Assembly: GCF_964204645.1 (NCBI RefSeq)
Contig: NC_134030.1
Coordinates: 12,460,278 to 12,524,277 of the forward strand
DNA length: 64,000 nucleotides
Origin: Tubulanus polymorphus
Taxonomy: Eukaryota; Nemertea; Palaeonemertea; Tubulaniformes; Tubulanidae
Reading direction: 5' to 3'
Position numbers and translations under genes: made by a program. A model generated the notes under the pieces. The model made no database searches, was not told the origin of the DNA, and saw nothing but the letters and a program-made list of their open reading frames with translations. This document shows, piece after piece, positions 1-12,099 of this stretch; position 1 is the first letter of the stretch; the number at the start of each line of letters is the position of its first letter.

Positions 1-216
1 ATGAATATGCATTGAAATGCTATACTTTTACGTGACAATAAGAAAACAGGCACTGAATGCTTTTACGGTTCACCTGATTACCGATCGCGCCGGACCAATT
101 GAGTGAGATCATCACCCCCCCCCCCATACTTTTACATCATTTTAGGACTATTTGGAAAATTGATATTTGTCAATACCGAAATCCGCGGCAAACCGCGGAT
201 CCGCGGGGAATTCTCA

Positions 217-584
217 TCCCTGGTATTCCCTTATTATATTGGTACCTAGGCATATTTTGTTACCATGATTCATTGCAAAATTGTAGCTCATGACATGTTT
301 TATGATTATGGTGAGTTTCAAGGTCATTGGGCTTCGCATATGGTCACCAGGGGCATTGAATAGTAGAATAACTTAGTATTTCTATATCATATTGGTAACT
401 AGGCATATTTTCTTACCTCAAACAATTACAAAATTGTAGCTGCTGACATGTTCTATGATTGTGGTGAGTTTCCTGGTCATTGGAATTTTTCAAGGTCATT
501 GGATGGGGCGTTGAATATTGAAATTTCGATTATTGAGCATCTAAAACCACTTCCCAAGTGGGCATGGTGTCCCTGGAGCCCTAG
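217..584 (+). repeat. 3' part of a HINE/pearl-like element with tandem core
   Basis: Two core units begin near 238 and 392 (period about 154 bp). A terminal block follows with the hairpin CCACTTCCCAAGTGG, then GGTGTCCCTGGA and a final CTAG. The same core and end occur at 23290-24527, 44690-44931 and 59955-60168. A tandem minisatellite core plus a hairpin followed by CTAG matches Helentron-associated non-autonomous elements (HINE, DINE, pearl). The family call is inference; the repetition is directly visible. It lies in the GPD1 intron upstream of the first exon seen. Confidence 0.6.
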
Positions 585-1109
585 TTTCGCAATTGTTTCA
601 AATTCTAATTCATTACATAGGTCCGGACGTCGGATTTTGCGGGCGCTGTAGCGGGCTGGACGGTATTTTTATGAGAATTTTGAAAAGAGCTCTTTAACAA
701 ATTTAAGGGATCGCATGTGCCACAGGTGCGACCCCCTGTATCCGCCCCTGTTCTCAGTCTCTAGAAAAATTGTCTAGTGCATCCTGGACACCTTGCCGAT
801 GTATCGGGAATCATTGGTGATTTTCATACTGACAAAATCAGGAAGCTTTTATAATCCATGATTTGACATAGCAGGATATAGGCTACTTATTATGAATCAG
901 GTTTGTCTAATGTTTGTTGTACATATTTAGAATTAGACTTGTATCATAAAAAATGTGTCAGAAAACGGATCTAGGAGAGCCCAAAATCAAGCATTTGGTT
1001 TGAATTCACAAGTATGATTAACTATGTGACCATAACTACTGTTAGATGAATTACTAGTAACTACCATATTATTTACTGTTATCGTCTTAAGCTATGCTGG
1101 CCGAGTTCG

Positions 1110-1222
1110 CTCCAGGGCCTAAAATTTTTGGTGTTATTGCCATTGGTTACTTCATGTTTTCAATGAGGACAACAATTCAAACATTACGTTTTAAGCACAC
1201 TTTTTCGTGAAACTGGGCCCTG
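1110..1222. repeat. Short MITE, copy 1 (GGGCCC-ended)
   Basis: This stretch of about 115 bp matches 27251-27381. Both share TTGGTTACTTCATGTTTTCA followed by ATGAGGACAA, and both end in inverted GGGCCCAGTTTCACGAAA-type termini. The two copies sit in introns of different genes, as expected for a dispersed non-autonomous DNA element. Confidence 0.5.
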
Positions 1223-1310
1223 ATGATGGTGAAATATGCTGAAATATTGAGTTCGCGTGTTTTTTGTGTATTGGGAAATCAAGGTCTTTACGTTGCTTTT
1301 TTCTCTTCAG

Positions 1311-4300
1311 GATGTAAAAGTCTGGATACTGGTGCTCTACTTAAGCGACTTATGCAAGCTAGTTATTTCCGTATAGTGGTTGTGACAGATGCAGTAACAG
1401 TAGAACTGTGTGGAGCATTGAAGGTTCAGATTTCTATTAAATTGATCAAATTGTGGGCTTCGTTTTGCATTTGATATTTGCAAATCAATATCCACATTGT
1501 TGTACCTCATTTTCAAGTGCAAGCAGTTGAAATAAACAATATACTGTTACAACTCTTATGGCTGGCGGATTATTGATGGTGTGTGAGAAAAAAATATGCT
1601 TAAGGTTCTTAATATTCTTTAATGTCATTTTTAACAGAATGTGGTTGCAGTAGGTGCTGGCGTTGTTGATGGTTTAGGTTATGGCGATAACACAAAAGCA
1701 GCTGTAATCAGACTCGGTATGATGGAAATGATCGCTTTCATTGAAATGTTCTTTCCAGGTATTTTCTCCTCTTGATACACATTCCTATCTAATGTGACCA
1801 GATAAATCAATAATTTGAATACTGGTATAAATTATTGTTACACTATTATAATCATCATGTACAGTGTCCCAGAAAATGGTTCCGAAATGATTGATTATTT
1901 ATAAGTTAATCTATACTGATGAATTAATTTTTGTTAATTTTCGTCGGTACAATGTCTTCTTTACATATTAAGGCTAATAGGTTGTGTAGACCACGCCCAG
2001 CTGATTTTCTAATGGAATAACCTATTTTACTTCAAAACTTAACTTGATAAATGAAATTTGGCTGTTTACAAGTGATGGTAATAAATAATCTTTCCATCCA
2101 TAAGTTAAGAGTGCTCAATTGAAATGATCACTTGAAAAAGCATCAAAACCAAGTCAATGATTAAGAGATCTGGTAATGAAGAAAATGAATAATGAAGAAA
2201 AAATGGAATCTATGTAAAACAAGATCCCAACAACAATAAGTAAATGTCCATTTGAGACAATACAGTCCATTTGAGATGCAATAAGTTACAGTCAATTTGA
2301 GACTATGATTTTGTGGTGTTATTGTTGTCTGATCAATAAAAAACCTTTGTCAAACGATTAGCAACATGATTCTGTTTGACTCAATTCAATATCTCAAAAA
2401 CGAAAACCTGTCCTTAATCGATACCATCATTAGTAAACAGCCTAATTTCAAGTTTGGTTTTGATGTAAAATTAGTCGCTTCATAATAAGTCTTTGTAATA
2501 ATTAGTCCAAGCGGGCATGGTCTACATTGCCCATTATCCTTGATGTGTAAAGAATACATGCTACTGATTCTAATATATCACAAAAATGTATTTACTAATA
2601 GATTTACTTATAAATATTTAATCATTTTGGAGGAACCATTTTCTGGGACACTGTATGATATCCTAATCATAATGTGTCATATGATCGTATTTTCAATGTT
2701 CGTAGGTGCTAATCGAGATACATTTTTTGAAAGTTGCGGAGTTGCAGATTTGGTCACAACGTGTTATGGAGGAAGAAATAGTCGTCTTGCCAAAGAAATG
2801 GCCTTAACAAACAAGGTAGGCCTATATATTGTGCCACATTTCTGCAGAAAAATCTATTGTAATCCCATCTTAATTTTTCTTCCACTTAAGAAGCTTCAAA
2901 AACATTTTCATTTTTTGCTGTTAACTCTTAATATATCTTCATGAAATTTTCAGGATATGTTCAGCTCCATGAATAGCACAAATGACGTGTGGAATTTTTT
3001 ATAGGCCTCTCCATTTATCTACTAGAGGATTTTACATTTTTTTAATTTTAGAGATAGAAAAGTTCAATGAGAAAAGTTTTTTACCTTTGAGATTTCACCT
3101 TGATGTCAGCAGCAAGTTGTAGCTAACAACCCGAAGTTAATTTTTGTCTGGAGTGGCATCTTTCTAGGTCAAACGCTTTGGGCCTTATGGGGACCCCAAT
3201 TTCCAAAAGATTAGTTTTTTTTAGCCCTAGCTCCTAAACTATTACAGATGATAGGGGGCTCTTTTGAATTTTCTGTAACCCTCAAAAAGACACTTAAATG
3301 ATGTATCGGTTGACTTCGTTCCCCCTATGGTTCTTTTAGGGTGGCCTTACAATGCAATGACAATGAGAATAACAATGTACAGTGTTGCCAGACTTCTGGA
3401 AATTTCCGAAGTTCCGGAAATCGAGACTTTCAACAAAAAATTCCCGGAAATTTTTTGCCATTCTACTTCGTCTAATAAACAATTTTTACTAAAGTTGTAT
3501 TTGTTTTTAGCTCCACTGTGACCGAAAGTCAGCGGAGCTACTGGGCTAGGGGGTGAGCCGTCGTCGTTCATTCGTGTGTTCGTTCATTCGTTCGTCGTCT
3601 GTCAACTTTTTCTTCAAATCGCTACTAGTCCTACAGTTTTAATCTGATCAATTCCAAATTTGGTATGAATTTTCTATAGACCAAGGGCTATAAAGTTACA
3701 GAGCCATTTTTTGGATTTGTCCCCCAGGGTCCGCCCCTGGGGTGGAGTTTCTATTTCTTCAAATCGCTACTAGTCCTACAGTTTTAATCAGATCCATTCC
3801 AAATTTGGTATGAATGTTCTATGGACCAATACCTACAAAGTACAGAGCCAAAAGGATTGGATTTGGCCAAAAGGGGCACCCCTAGGTATGCAGCTCCTAT
3901 TTCTTCAAATCACACAGCGGAGCTATATAAGCCGACAGGCTCCTTGTTATTCATGAGCGACAGTTGAGTCAGCATTTGGCTCCCGTAGTGCTGAAAAAAC
4001 CGCCCTGTGGACACTCAGAGACGTCGCTATGACATCATCACCTGTTCATTAGCATAACAAAACAATTTACGTGGTGCCACGTTACAAGCCGCGAAAGCCG
4101 TTGTCAGCATAACGGTACGGGGAAAGATCTTGAATTTGATTTCCATAAATATTATAGCTAGGTGCTGGCAAAACTGAATGTAATGCCAAGGCATATGTCT
4201 CATGTATATTCAAAAGGCAATGCTTGAGAACTTTATTGCGAGCTGAATGATGCAGTTGATATAGGCAAGTGCATAAAGAACCATGTGGTCCCAAGATCAA

Positions 4301-5858
4301 ATACCAAAATTGTTTTTAATAGAATTTTATTTAGTTGGTCATTAGAGCATTCATACAATCCAGAAGATATCTTGCACTACACAGTTGTTTATTTCTAAAA
4401 GAATAAAACAGTCTCGTGAACCAATGGGCCGATTATGATGAAACTTGGTACACATGTAATTTTATTAAATAACACTCCATACCCCATAATATTAGTTGAT
4501 TTTCTTTTCACTAAGAGTCATTACAGTAAATGCCTGTACCTCGGTTATACTTGATATACCTTCCGTATTGCCAAAGTTTGTATCTAGATGCATTTTTTCT
4601 ACAAGCCTACAGCTACTTAGAAAATTAGAGAAAATCTGAATTATGAACACCTCGGATTAAGAGACTTTTTGACCCAAGTGTTGAATAAGGTGTCATAGTG
4701 CAAGGGTGTAGGAACATGTTCCGTATATTGATAGTGATTCGGTTCTTCATTTTGATGTGGTTTCTGTACTTGAGGTGATATGGTATACTGGGTGACCAGA
4801 AGTACAGTCATTCAGTCAATCATTCATCCAGTTATCCAGTCAACCAATCAGCTGCGCATATAATCTGTGGGGCGGATGAATATAAATTATAAATATGTGA
4901 TTCATCTTGGAACTATTAACAGGATTCTACACTTGGGTCAACCTTTTTAAAAGGACTCCAATTTTGAAAATTAGAAATCCATAGCATCTAATTGATAGAA
5001 AATAGAGTTCCTTTTTCCTGATCATTTAGAATTAAATGCTTTTATTGATTCAATACTAAGTTCATTTTCTACGAGCGAAGGTGCCATATAAAACAAACAC
5101 ATGTTTGACTTATAAAAATGTCATTTCCTCAATTATTTTAGCACTTCGGGGATATAATATTTGTCTCATGTAGACGAGATTTCAATTTACAAAATCGATT
5201 CAGGGATTGAATCTATTAGGGAAATGAATGGCAAAATTCCGGACCTCATTATTTCAGCCAACTTCGCATTGAAATCATACTTTGAAATAATTTTAGGACA
5301 TAACTGTTCTCGAAAAAGAATTGTTGAATGGCCAAAGTTTGCAGGGCCCACCGACAGCTGCTGAAATCAACATTATGCTAAAAAGCAAGGGTTTGGAAGA
5401 TAGGTAAGTTTTGTTGTCTGTCGTACTGAGAGGATAGCATCAGAACTGTTCTATTCGATTCCTGAAGGACTGGGTAGTAAAACCACTCTAAATGCAGGTC
5501 TGATGGATGCTAAAATAATTTTGTCTTGCTTTTCATAATGGAATGCTTATTTGTGGAGCGGTGTGGCCGAGCGGTTAGAGCGTTCGACTTTGGGAAGCCA
5601 GGTCGTGAGTTCGAACCTCGTACATTGCCGTAGTGTCCTCGGGCAAGACACTTATCCTCATTGCCTCTCTCCACCCAGGAGTAAATGGGTACCTGGCCTG
5701 ATAGATGACTCCTGAGCGTTTGTTAGCAGCTCGGTGTTACTTCTCCCCAGGGAGAGATGACTGATACATGTTCGAGTATAAAATTGGCCGGGGTAATGAT
5801 ATCGAAAAATCTAAAGCGCTCTGAGCAGCTTGGCTGGATTTAGCGCTATATAAGACAC

Positions 5859-5906
<48 letters not shown>

Positions 5907-6972
5907 TACTATTACTATTGCTATTGCTACTGCTACTGCTACTGCTACTGCTACTGCTACTGCTACTGCTACTGCTACTGCTACTGCTACTGCTACTGCT
6001 ACTGCTACTGCTACTGCTACTGCTACTACTACTACTACTACTATTTATATTATTATTATTTATTATTATTATTATTGTTGTTATCGTTATCGTTATCGCT
6101 ATCGCTATCGTTATCGTTATCATTATCATTATTATTATGCTTTCAAAAGAAATTCAAATGACTTAGTCACAGTCCATTTTGGGGTTGGAGGTTCCAAAAA
6201 AAGAACTGATCCATTCAATACAATCATATCCTGAGGTTATTTTCCTATCATTGAATTATTGATCCATCCATGAATGGAGCTGGCTGAAATTGACAGATAG
6301 TCTAGGGTGGATGGATTTGCTTTCTGACTGCCTTTCAGGGGATGGTGCCTCTTATGTAAATTTGAAATGAAAATGCTGAGTAAATGTGCTTTGTGGCGAT
6401 AGGGGTCTGGACACTTTGCTAAGAATATGTTAAAATCAAATGGCTGTTAAGGACATTTCAACCTGACAGAGGTTTTCTTGTCGCAAAAATGACTTTTCAC
6501 CATGTAACTTGCAATGAATATTTGAAAAACTCACCAGGGTCACCTTGAATTAATCAGCATTTACCATCCACCTCACTCACCAAATTTTGGATAGAAAATG
6601 TTGTTTCTAGAAAAAAGCCCTTTGAAAGATTCTGGCTGTCTTTCAGTGGTATACTGTATCCACCCCTGTAGTCAAGCAGTTCACCCAATCGGAATGGTGT
6701 CCCTTGATACCTAGTTTGCCTGAGCTAGAGATATTGTGGCGGTAATGGGAGGTTTAGTAATACTCATGTTCACTGACCATTATGAATTATGAAATATGGT
6801 TGTTACAGGTCATTTTGATGATAATCTCATGTCATATATATCATTTTGCTTATTTATTTATTTTTCAATTTGTAGGTTTCCGATGTTTACCGCTATTCAC
6901 AGGATGTGTGTGAAAGAATTGGAATGCTCAAAGTTTATTGACTGTTTGAAAAACCATCCTGAACACATGTAA
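1311..6972 (+). CDS. GPD1: Glycerol-3-phosphate dehydrogenase [NAD(+)], cytosolic (C-terminal exons; 5' part outside window)
   Basis: NAD-dependent interconversion of dihydroxyacetone phosphate and sn-glycerol 3-phosphate in the cytosol, linking glycolysis to glycerolipid synthesis and the glycerophosphate shuttle. Five exons: 1311-1423, 1638-1758, 2706-2815, 5297-5403 and 6876-6972 (TAA). All junctions are GT-AG and in phase, giving 182 C-terminal residues. Catalytic-domain motifs are clear: [15 protein letters not shown] (family catalytic Lys204), [14 protein letters not shown] (Asp260, Thr264 and the Arg269 substrate-phosphate ligand) and [13 protein letters not shown]. The protein ends in NHPEHM, the usual vertebrate GPD1 C-terminus. 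The N-terminal Rossmann NAD-binding domain and the Lys120 region are not in the window, so this is an edge truncation, not a break. GPD1 and GPD1L cannot be told apart in an invertebrate. The 2.5-kb intron 3 contains HINE-like repeats. Confidence 0.95.
3507..3948 (+). repeat. HINE-like element with two core repeats (in GPD1 intron)
   Basis: It starts TTAGCTCCACTGTGACC and ends near CAGCGGAGCTATATAAGCC then GGCTCCTTGTT, so TAGCTCC-ACTGTGA and TCACA-AGCGGAGCTA form subterminal inverted repeats. Two core units starting with TTCTTCAAATCGCTACTAG lie about 146 bp apart (near 3611 and 3757). A third family with the same GGCTC-TTGTT ending occurs at 26263 and 61137. Helentron affinity is inferred from structure only. 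Confidence 0.5.
5555..5870 (+). repeat. tRNA-derived SINE
   Basis: The 5' head has an A-box-like TGGCCGAGCGGTTAGAGC and a B-box GTTCGAACCTC about 40 bp apart, as in a class II (Ser/Leu) tRNA. A conserved central segment follows (GGGCAAGACACTTATCC, then TGCCTCTCTCCACCCAGG and AAATGGGTACCTGG). The tail reads TTAGCGCTATATAAGACAC followed by TTATTATT. Such a central block is shared by several animal SINE superfamilies; I think of MetaSINE-like elements but cannot confirm it. It lies in GPD1 intron 4. Confidence 0.8.
5861..6140. repeat. Compound trinucleotide microsatellite
   Basis: It grows from the SINE tail and passes through successive blocks: ATT repeats, ATTACT, ATTGCT, a long GCTACT block, ACT, ATT, then GTTATC, GCTATC and ATTATC hexamers. 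The long Ser/Asn-rich and Leu-rich frames across it are artefacts of the repeat. Confidence 0.95.
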
Positions 6973-7109
6973 TTACCTGAATTTCCTGTTATAGATTAAC
7001 TCGATATGAACACATATTTTAATATCAATCCCATAAGCAGTGAAGAAATCATGGCAGTACAATTTCTTAACGGGTAATCTAGCCTTAGTTTTGAACAATA
7101 TCACTTGTT

Positions 7110-7115
7110 AATAAA
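7110..7115 (+). terminator. Candidate GPD1 polyadenylation signal
   Basis: AATAAA lies 138 bp after the GPD1 stop codon; a second copy lies near 7218. Either could end the 3' UTR. Confidence 0.45.
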
Positions 7116-7239
7116 GCAAATCGCGTAAATGGCAATAATAGTCTATGCTTTTTTTTCGAAACCTTATTCGTCGAAAATAACCTGCTGAAATGTTGGAGTG
7201 TTTTATGTCCCACTTTTTGAATAAATTGTTTGATTTTTA

Positions 7240-8458
7240 GTTCACATGAAAGATAAAAGGACATTTAGATAGTACAGGAGGCAGCATTTCAGTATTTGAG
7301 GGATGGGTGAGAACTTGTCGTTTATGTAGAAAATAACATAGTATGATGCTGTGGGTTTGACGATTGATTATTTTTTCATTCATGCACTTCACAATTCTTG
7401 GTTGATTCTTCTTTGGAGCTTTGCTTTTGTTATTGAACCTAACTTTATCTTTTACAGTAAACCATGTGTAAGTCAGATCGGTGGGCAAGTCAAGAGGGGA
7501 ATATTCGGTCCCATTCATTCTCGTTTTCTTGTTCTCCCCAAGTCAGATTTTCTCATTCAGAAACTTGAAACTGAATACATATAGGCCCTAGTTGAAAATA
7601 TATTTAAATCACTAGCCAGAGTAGTCACTAGACAACCTTTCTGCCCAAGATAGCGAAGTCGAGCGTGGTACCGGTACCGAAATTGAGCTGTTTCATTTCA
7701 AACCAGCATATTAAAAAGTTCATTCTTAAGTCAAATTTTCATATTCCAGTCCTAAAACATCTGACTAATGCATGGATACAATATTAACCAATGACAACCC
7801 AACTTCAGACAATAGTGCTTATGGATTCTCATTTCCAATACTGCGGAAGCGGAAGGATTATGTTTTATTTTGTTTTTATTTGCTTCTTATGTATCTAACA
7901 TATTGAGAAAATCACAGCTTAGGCTTTTGCTGAAGCACTTAATTCATCACAGTCATTACAGGATGTATCTTATTCAAACTGCTGACTTAGAAGCATGAAT
8001 GTTGAATCATGAACTTTTAGCCTTGGTTCCAATAGAGGCATGTAAGCAACTAAATCTATGATAGGCTATGGACACAGGATACGAATGGGTTAGAGGGATA
8101 TTCCCACTCTTGCCCAAGCAATGAAAATTTTCAGCCATATTGGAAAACTTAATTTTTAACCTGGGGTGACATACGGAGGCGTTAAGCCACTTTCTAGATA
8201 TTTAAGATGAATTTTTGAAGTGTCTAGATGAATTAGGAAATTTGGAGAAAAAGACAGTTTGCTAGATTATTTCTGCTGATCCTAAGCCTTTGCAATGCAC
8301 TACACCGCACAATGCAATTTGCATGATAATGCTTCCTTCTATATTTTCAGGCATGAAACCGCACGTTTTTAATCATTTTGACAATTGCAGTATTCCATAG
8401 AAAAACCACGAAAAAAAGAGAAAAAATCTGCATGCATTTTGTGATTTTGGGATACTTT
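7240..8458. other. Intergenic, no gene seen
   Basis: AT-rich sequence. Short open frames here lack family similarity and splice context. I see no strong repeat. Confidence 0.5.
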
Positions 8459-8695
8459 TCCTTCCATGCTTAGTAACATTCAATAAATCTGTTGATCTCA
8501 TATGTCTTCGATTTGTATCTATCCATGAACATGAACATATTGCTAAATATTGTATAAATCCAGCGCTTGTAGTTTAGACATGTATAGTATTTCACTTACG
8601 ATAAATTATTTTTAAAGTTGACTCCGCTTACCTCAGAGCTGATTACTTGGATTATCCTCTATGTAAGTTCTTTAAGATTATTCCATTTCAATCTG

Positions 8696-8867
8696 CAGTC
8701 AATTCTCGATATACTGCCCGCATTGGTGCAGAACTATTTTGGCGGTATAGAGAGCATGGCGGTATATCGGGGTGTTTTACAATGTAATTGTGTAGAGATG
8801 TACTTTGAGAAAACCTGGCGGTAGGCTGGGGTGAAGGTTTGGGAGGGCAGTATATCGGGGATGACTG
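8696..8867. mobile_element. pogo-like MITE (172 bp)
   Basis: Terminal inverted repeats CAGTCAATTCTCGATATACT and AGTATATCGGGGATGACTG, with TA at the right border (TG at the left, probably a mutated target site). CAG-starting TIRs with TA target duplication are typical of the pogo/Tigger branch of Tc1-mariner. No transposase is present. Confidence 0.6.
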
Positions 8868-10302
8868 TATTTTGAACAGAATCCATTGTATATATTTTTG
8901 ATCAGAATCCATTGTTTGCTGGCAGTCGCTAACGTTGGATGACCGCTTAGCTCAGCCAATTTCAAAGGCATAATCGGTACATTCTTTGCCTGTGGTACCT
9001 ATGATATTCTGACGGGTGGGCGGAGAAAAGATTGCAAAGGAAAAAACGCCAGGGAAAATTTATCAGAATTTAGAGATGAAACTACCGTGACTACTGACAA
9101 TGTCAATAATGACATTCAGCTAATGATTTAATGACATGATTTATTTGTATGAGGCATTCTATTATTTCAAACAAAAAATATTATAATGAGAAACAATTAA
9201 AACGTATTATAATGAGTTCAGAGAATTTAATGACTACTTATTTTTCATGAGGCATATTATCTAGTTCAAACAATTTTATGCATATACTGAGTTAAGAAAA
9301 TCTAATATACGATACATGCATTTAGATTGTGTGTCGAATATGATCATCGTAAATTTACCTAAAATAATTCAGGAATTGATCACATGTAATCTCAAAAATT
9401 GACGTGTCAAAAGAGCGATGCATTTATTTTCGTCGTAGGTAATGGAATGATGGTTGATTTAGATTTGATTTTCCCAGGCCTTTTTTCTAGTGTGATGGTC
9501 ATAATACATGTATCATACAGGCATTCAAAACACAATATGAACATCACATTTAGGCGCTATAGTGTTTAGGAAGTAAATATGGAAGTTAAGGTTCTATCAT
9601 TAAAAAATGTGCTCGTAATCCGGTTCACCCGGAATTTCTTTACTTCCGCAAAAATCTATTGTTCTCGCGAGGTCCGAAGTTAGCGGAGTTTACTGTACCC
9701 CAGTACATGACAAATAGTTTTGCTGTCAAATCATTGAAACAATCCTGTGCTGCTTTTATGTTTACCCCGCAAAATAATTGAGGAAATGGTGTGGTGAGCA
9801 GTTTTTCTGTCCTTGCATGCATGCTTTACACAATACGGCCCTCGTCTCATCCGAGATACCCCAGAGTTCTACTGTGGTTTATATAACAGCATCTAGGCTC
9901 AAACGTTTTGATAAAGGATATAATTCAATCTATAAGATAATACATTGTACGTTCATGTACTTATCAGGGTGTATGCCGTTAACTCGTATTTGTTAAATGA
10001 TGTGTAAAATATATTCATTCATACGACGTACCGTATGCAGTGGAGAAATATATATTTATTAGAAATACCTTTCTGGCTTATCGTTATTTCTTAGATTTCC
10101 GTAAACAGTTCTTGTTGGAATGTGATAGTGAGAGAATGGACGACAACACATCCCAGCTTAAAGAGGCACTTGATTTAAGTAGCGTGAACGACACACCTTC
10201 GCACTTCTGCGCTTGCGGCGAGAGCAGAGTCAGTCAAATTCTATGGTCAATGAACGTAAATTCAACATAGTACACTACTAACATGACGGAAAACCTAAGT
10301 AA

Positions 10303-10331
10303 AATTCTACGAGCAATTTGCTCGTAGAATT
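10303..10331. other. Near-perfect palindrome
   Basis: AATTCTACGAGCAA pairs with TTGCTCGTAGAATT across a one-base centre: 14 bp per arm. Function unknown. Confidence 0.6.
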
Positions 10332-10605
10332 CTCATACCTTCATACACAGATTCCAGTCTCAGTAGGGCATTTTCCCCGTTGTAAAAAGAGTTCCTGAAG
10401 GCCAAATAAGTTCATTTCATTGTTCGAGAGTGCATCTGGCATAAATGCGATAATGACCATGAACAAATAAGTTAAGTCAACACATATGACGATTGAATCC
10501 TATCTTCCACGCGTGGTATTCTTCAATTTAATTGTTGCTTAGTGTTAGCTTTTCCGAACTACCAATCCCCATGGTAAGTTATTTTACCAAGGAAGAACTC
10601 TATTT

Positions 10606-10657
10606 TTCAGAGGATGCGCATGTTATGAAACACGCTTTCAGAGGATGCGCATGTTAT
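10606..10657. repeat. Short tandem duplication
   Basis: TTCAGAGGATGCGCATGTTAT occurs twice about 30 bp apart. It lies just past the point where the GPCR-flank duplicate stops matching. Confidence 0.6.
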
Positions 10658-10659
10658 CG

Positions 10660-11590
10660 AACATGCTTTAACACACATTTTATGCTCTTTTTTCATCTTT
10701 ATTGTGCAAAATCAATAATGTAAAGCATGACGGAATAATAAAGATTTTTTTAAAATTGTATTCTGACTGAAAATCTGGTATATGATAGGCTAACTATGGT
10801 GAGTGATTCGGCAGACCACATTTATTTACGGAATTCGTCTTCGCTTTCAGAATATGTATAAAACTGTATGTTCACCGCTTTATGATCATTGGGGTACCGG
10901 TACTTAGTATGGCAGAAGGTAATTTTTTGTCCAACGCGATTCCGTTCATGTGTAGTGATTCAGCATTATAGTTACAGTGGGAAACTGTTATTTCAAGAAT
11001 TAAAATTGAATTCAGAACTGCGTATGAACTGAGTGCAGTAAGCTCACTTTTATTGCAGAAGTTGAGGAGCAGCAGGAGATCCTTGCAGCTGTAATTGAAG
11101 GAACCCGTTTGAAGTTCGATGGACCATAATGTTGCACAAGAGTGTATAAACACTACTCTGGACGGGCACATGGGAGGGAAACTGCAAAACGTGGGCGGCC
11201 AATAGGAGGATCTGCCTGGTTGGATGTTATAAAACGTTGGCTAGGACTAGGGGCCAGAGCAGCGTGGTGTACCTAGTTAAAAGTAAAAATAAGGCACAAA
11301 TACTGTCTTAATTTGAGTGTTTGAATGCTAAATTTTAATCCATTGGAATTCTCAAAATGACAGACGGCTTCTAAACTTTTATCAATAGATTCTTCTAACG
11401 AATTCATTTTGGAGTAGCACATGTAGTAGTTTTAATAAAGTTTTGTATCCTTTCATCGGAGTAAAGCGACAGTCAAATCATCCGCCATTATTGTATATAT
11501 TCGGTCAAATCTAAAATGTTGATAGGAGTTGAACAATATAAATAAGGTCATATTACAGTCATAGTGTAATGAGTGATTATTTGATATTTT
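10660..11590. other. Intergenic, no gene seen
   Basis: The sequence between the two GPCR-flank copies has only short frames and no recognisable protein or structured repeat. Confidence 0.45.
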
Positions 11591-12076
11591 CCCTTCCATA
11601 CTTTAACCATCCAATAAGTCTATTGATCTCATATGTTCATGATTGCATCATCTCTGATTGCTATCATAAATGTGTTTCCTTTCCGAGCACGTGTGTGTGC
11701 TTCAGAAGATTCAAAATTCTACTGTGCATCATATTTACATAAGAACATCTCGGCTAAACCATTTGACGTTATAGGGTTGAATGATTTAATGCCCATGTAC
11801 TTATCAAGGTTTGTCATTTGTGTCATGCAGTAAGATCGTAATTGTTGTTTAACATAGTCTAAATATTCTAATGTTGTGGAGAAATATACATATAGCGGGG
11901 GTGGCGGTAAATGGGAGGGTGACTGTATTCGTTAGAATTGCCTTTCTGGCTTAACGTAATAATTCTTTGGTTCAGATTTCCGTAAACAGTAATTGTTGAA
12001 ATGTGATAGTGAGATAATGGATGACAACGAGCTGAACAGGCACTTGAGTTGAGTAGTGTATACGTGTATCACGTAG

Positions 12077-12082
12077 TTTATT
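12077..12082 (-). terminator. Candidate GPCR polyadenylation signal
   Basis: AATAAA on the minus strand, 17 bases past the receptor stop codon. That is very close, but plausible for a compact intronless gene. Confidence 0.4.
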
Positions 12083-12099
12083 CTTCAATTTAGTGGTTG

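Larger units (their letters stand above)
8459..10620. repeat. Decayed duplicate of the GPCR 3' flank
   Basis: Blocks match 11594-12165 in the same order: 8459-8530 with 11592-11660 (CTTCCAT, then TTGATCTCATATG); 9820-10195 with about 11690-12055 (ACCTTTCTGGCTTA, GATTTCCGTAAACAGT, AATGTGATAGTGAGA); and 10508-10597 with 12069-12165 (ATTCTTCAATTTA, then AAGTTATTTTAC). The last block covers the position of the GPCR C-terminus, so the copy includes a scrap of the receptor 3' end. Insertions, one a MITE at 8696-8867, interrupt it. Confidence 0.65.

Noticed and set aside
5737-6166. Long Ser/Asn-rich and poly-Leu frames on both strands
   Set aside because: They are translations of the compound trinucleotide microsatellite; no splice or family support.
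11633-11833. 66-codon plus-strand frame
   Set aside because: Lies in the duplicated GPCR flank, is not conserved in frame in the other copy and has no recognisable similarity.
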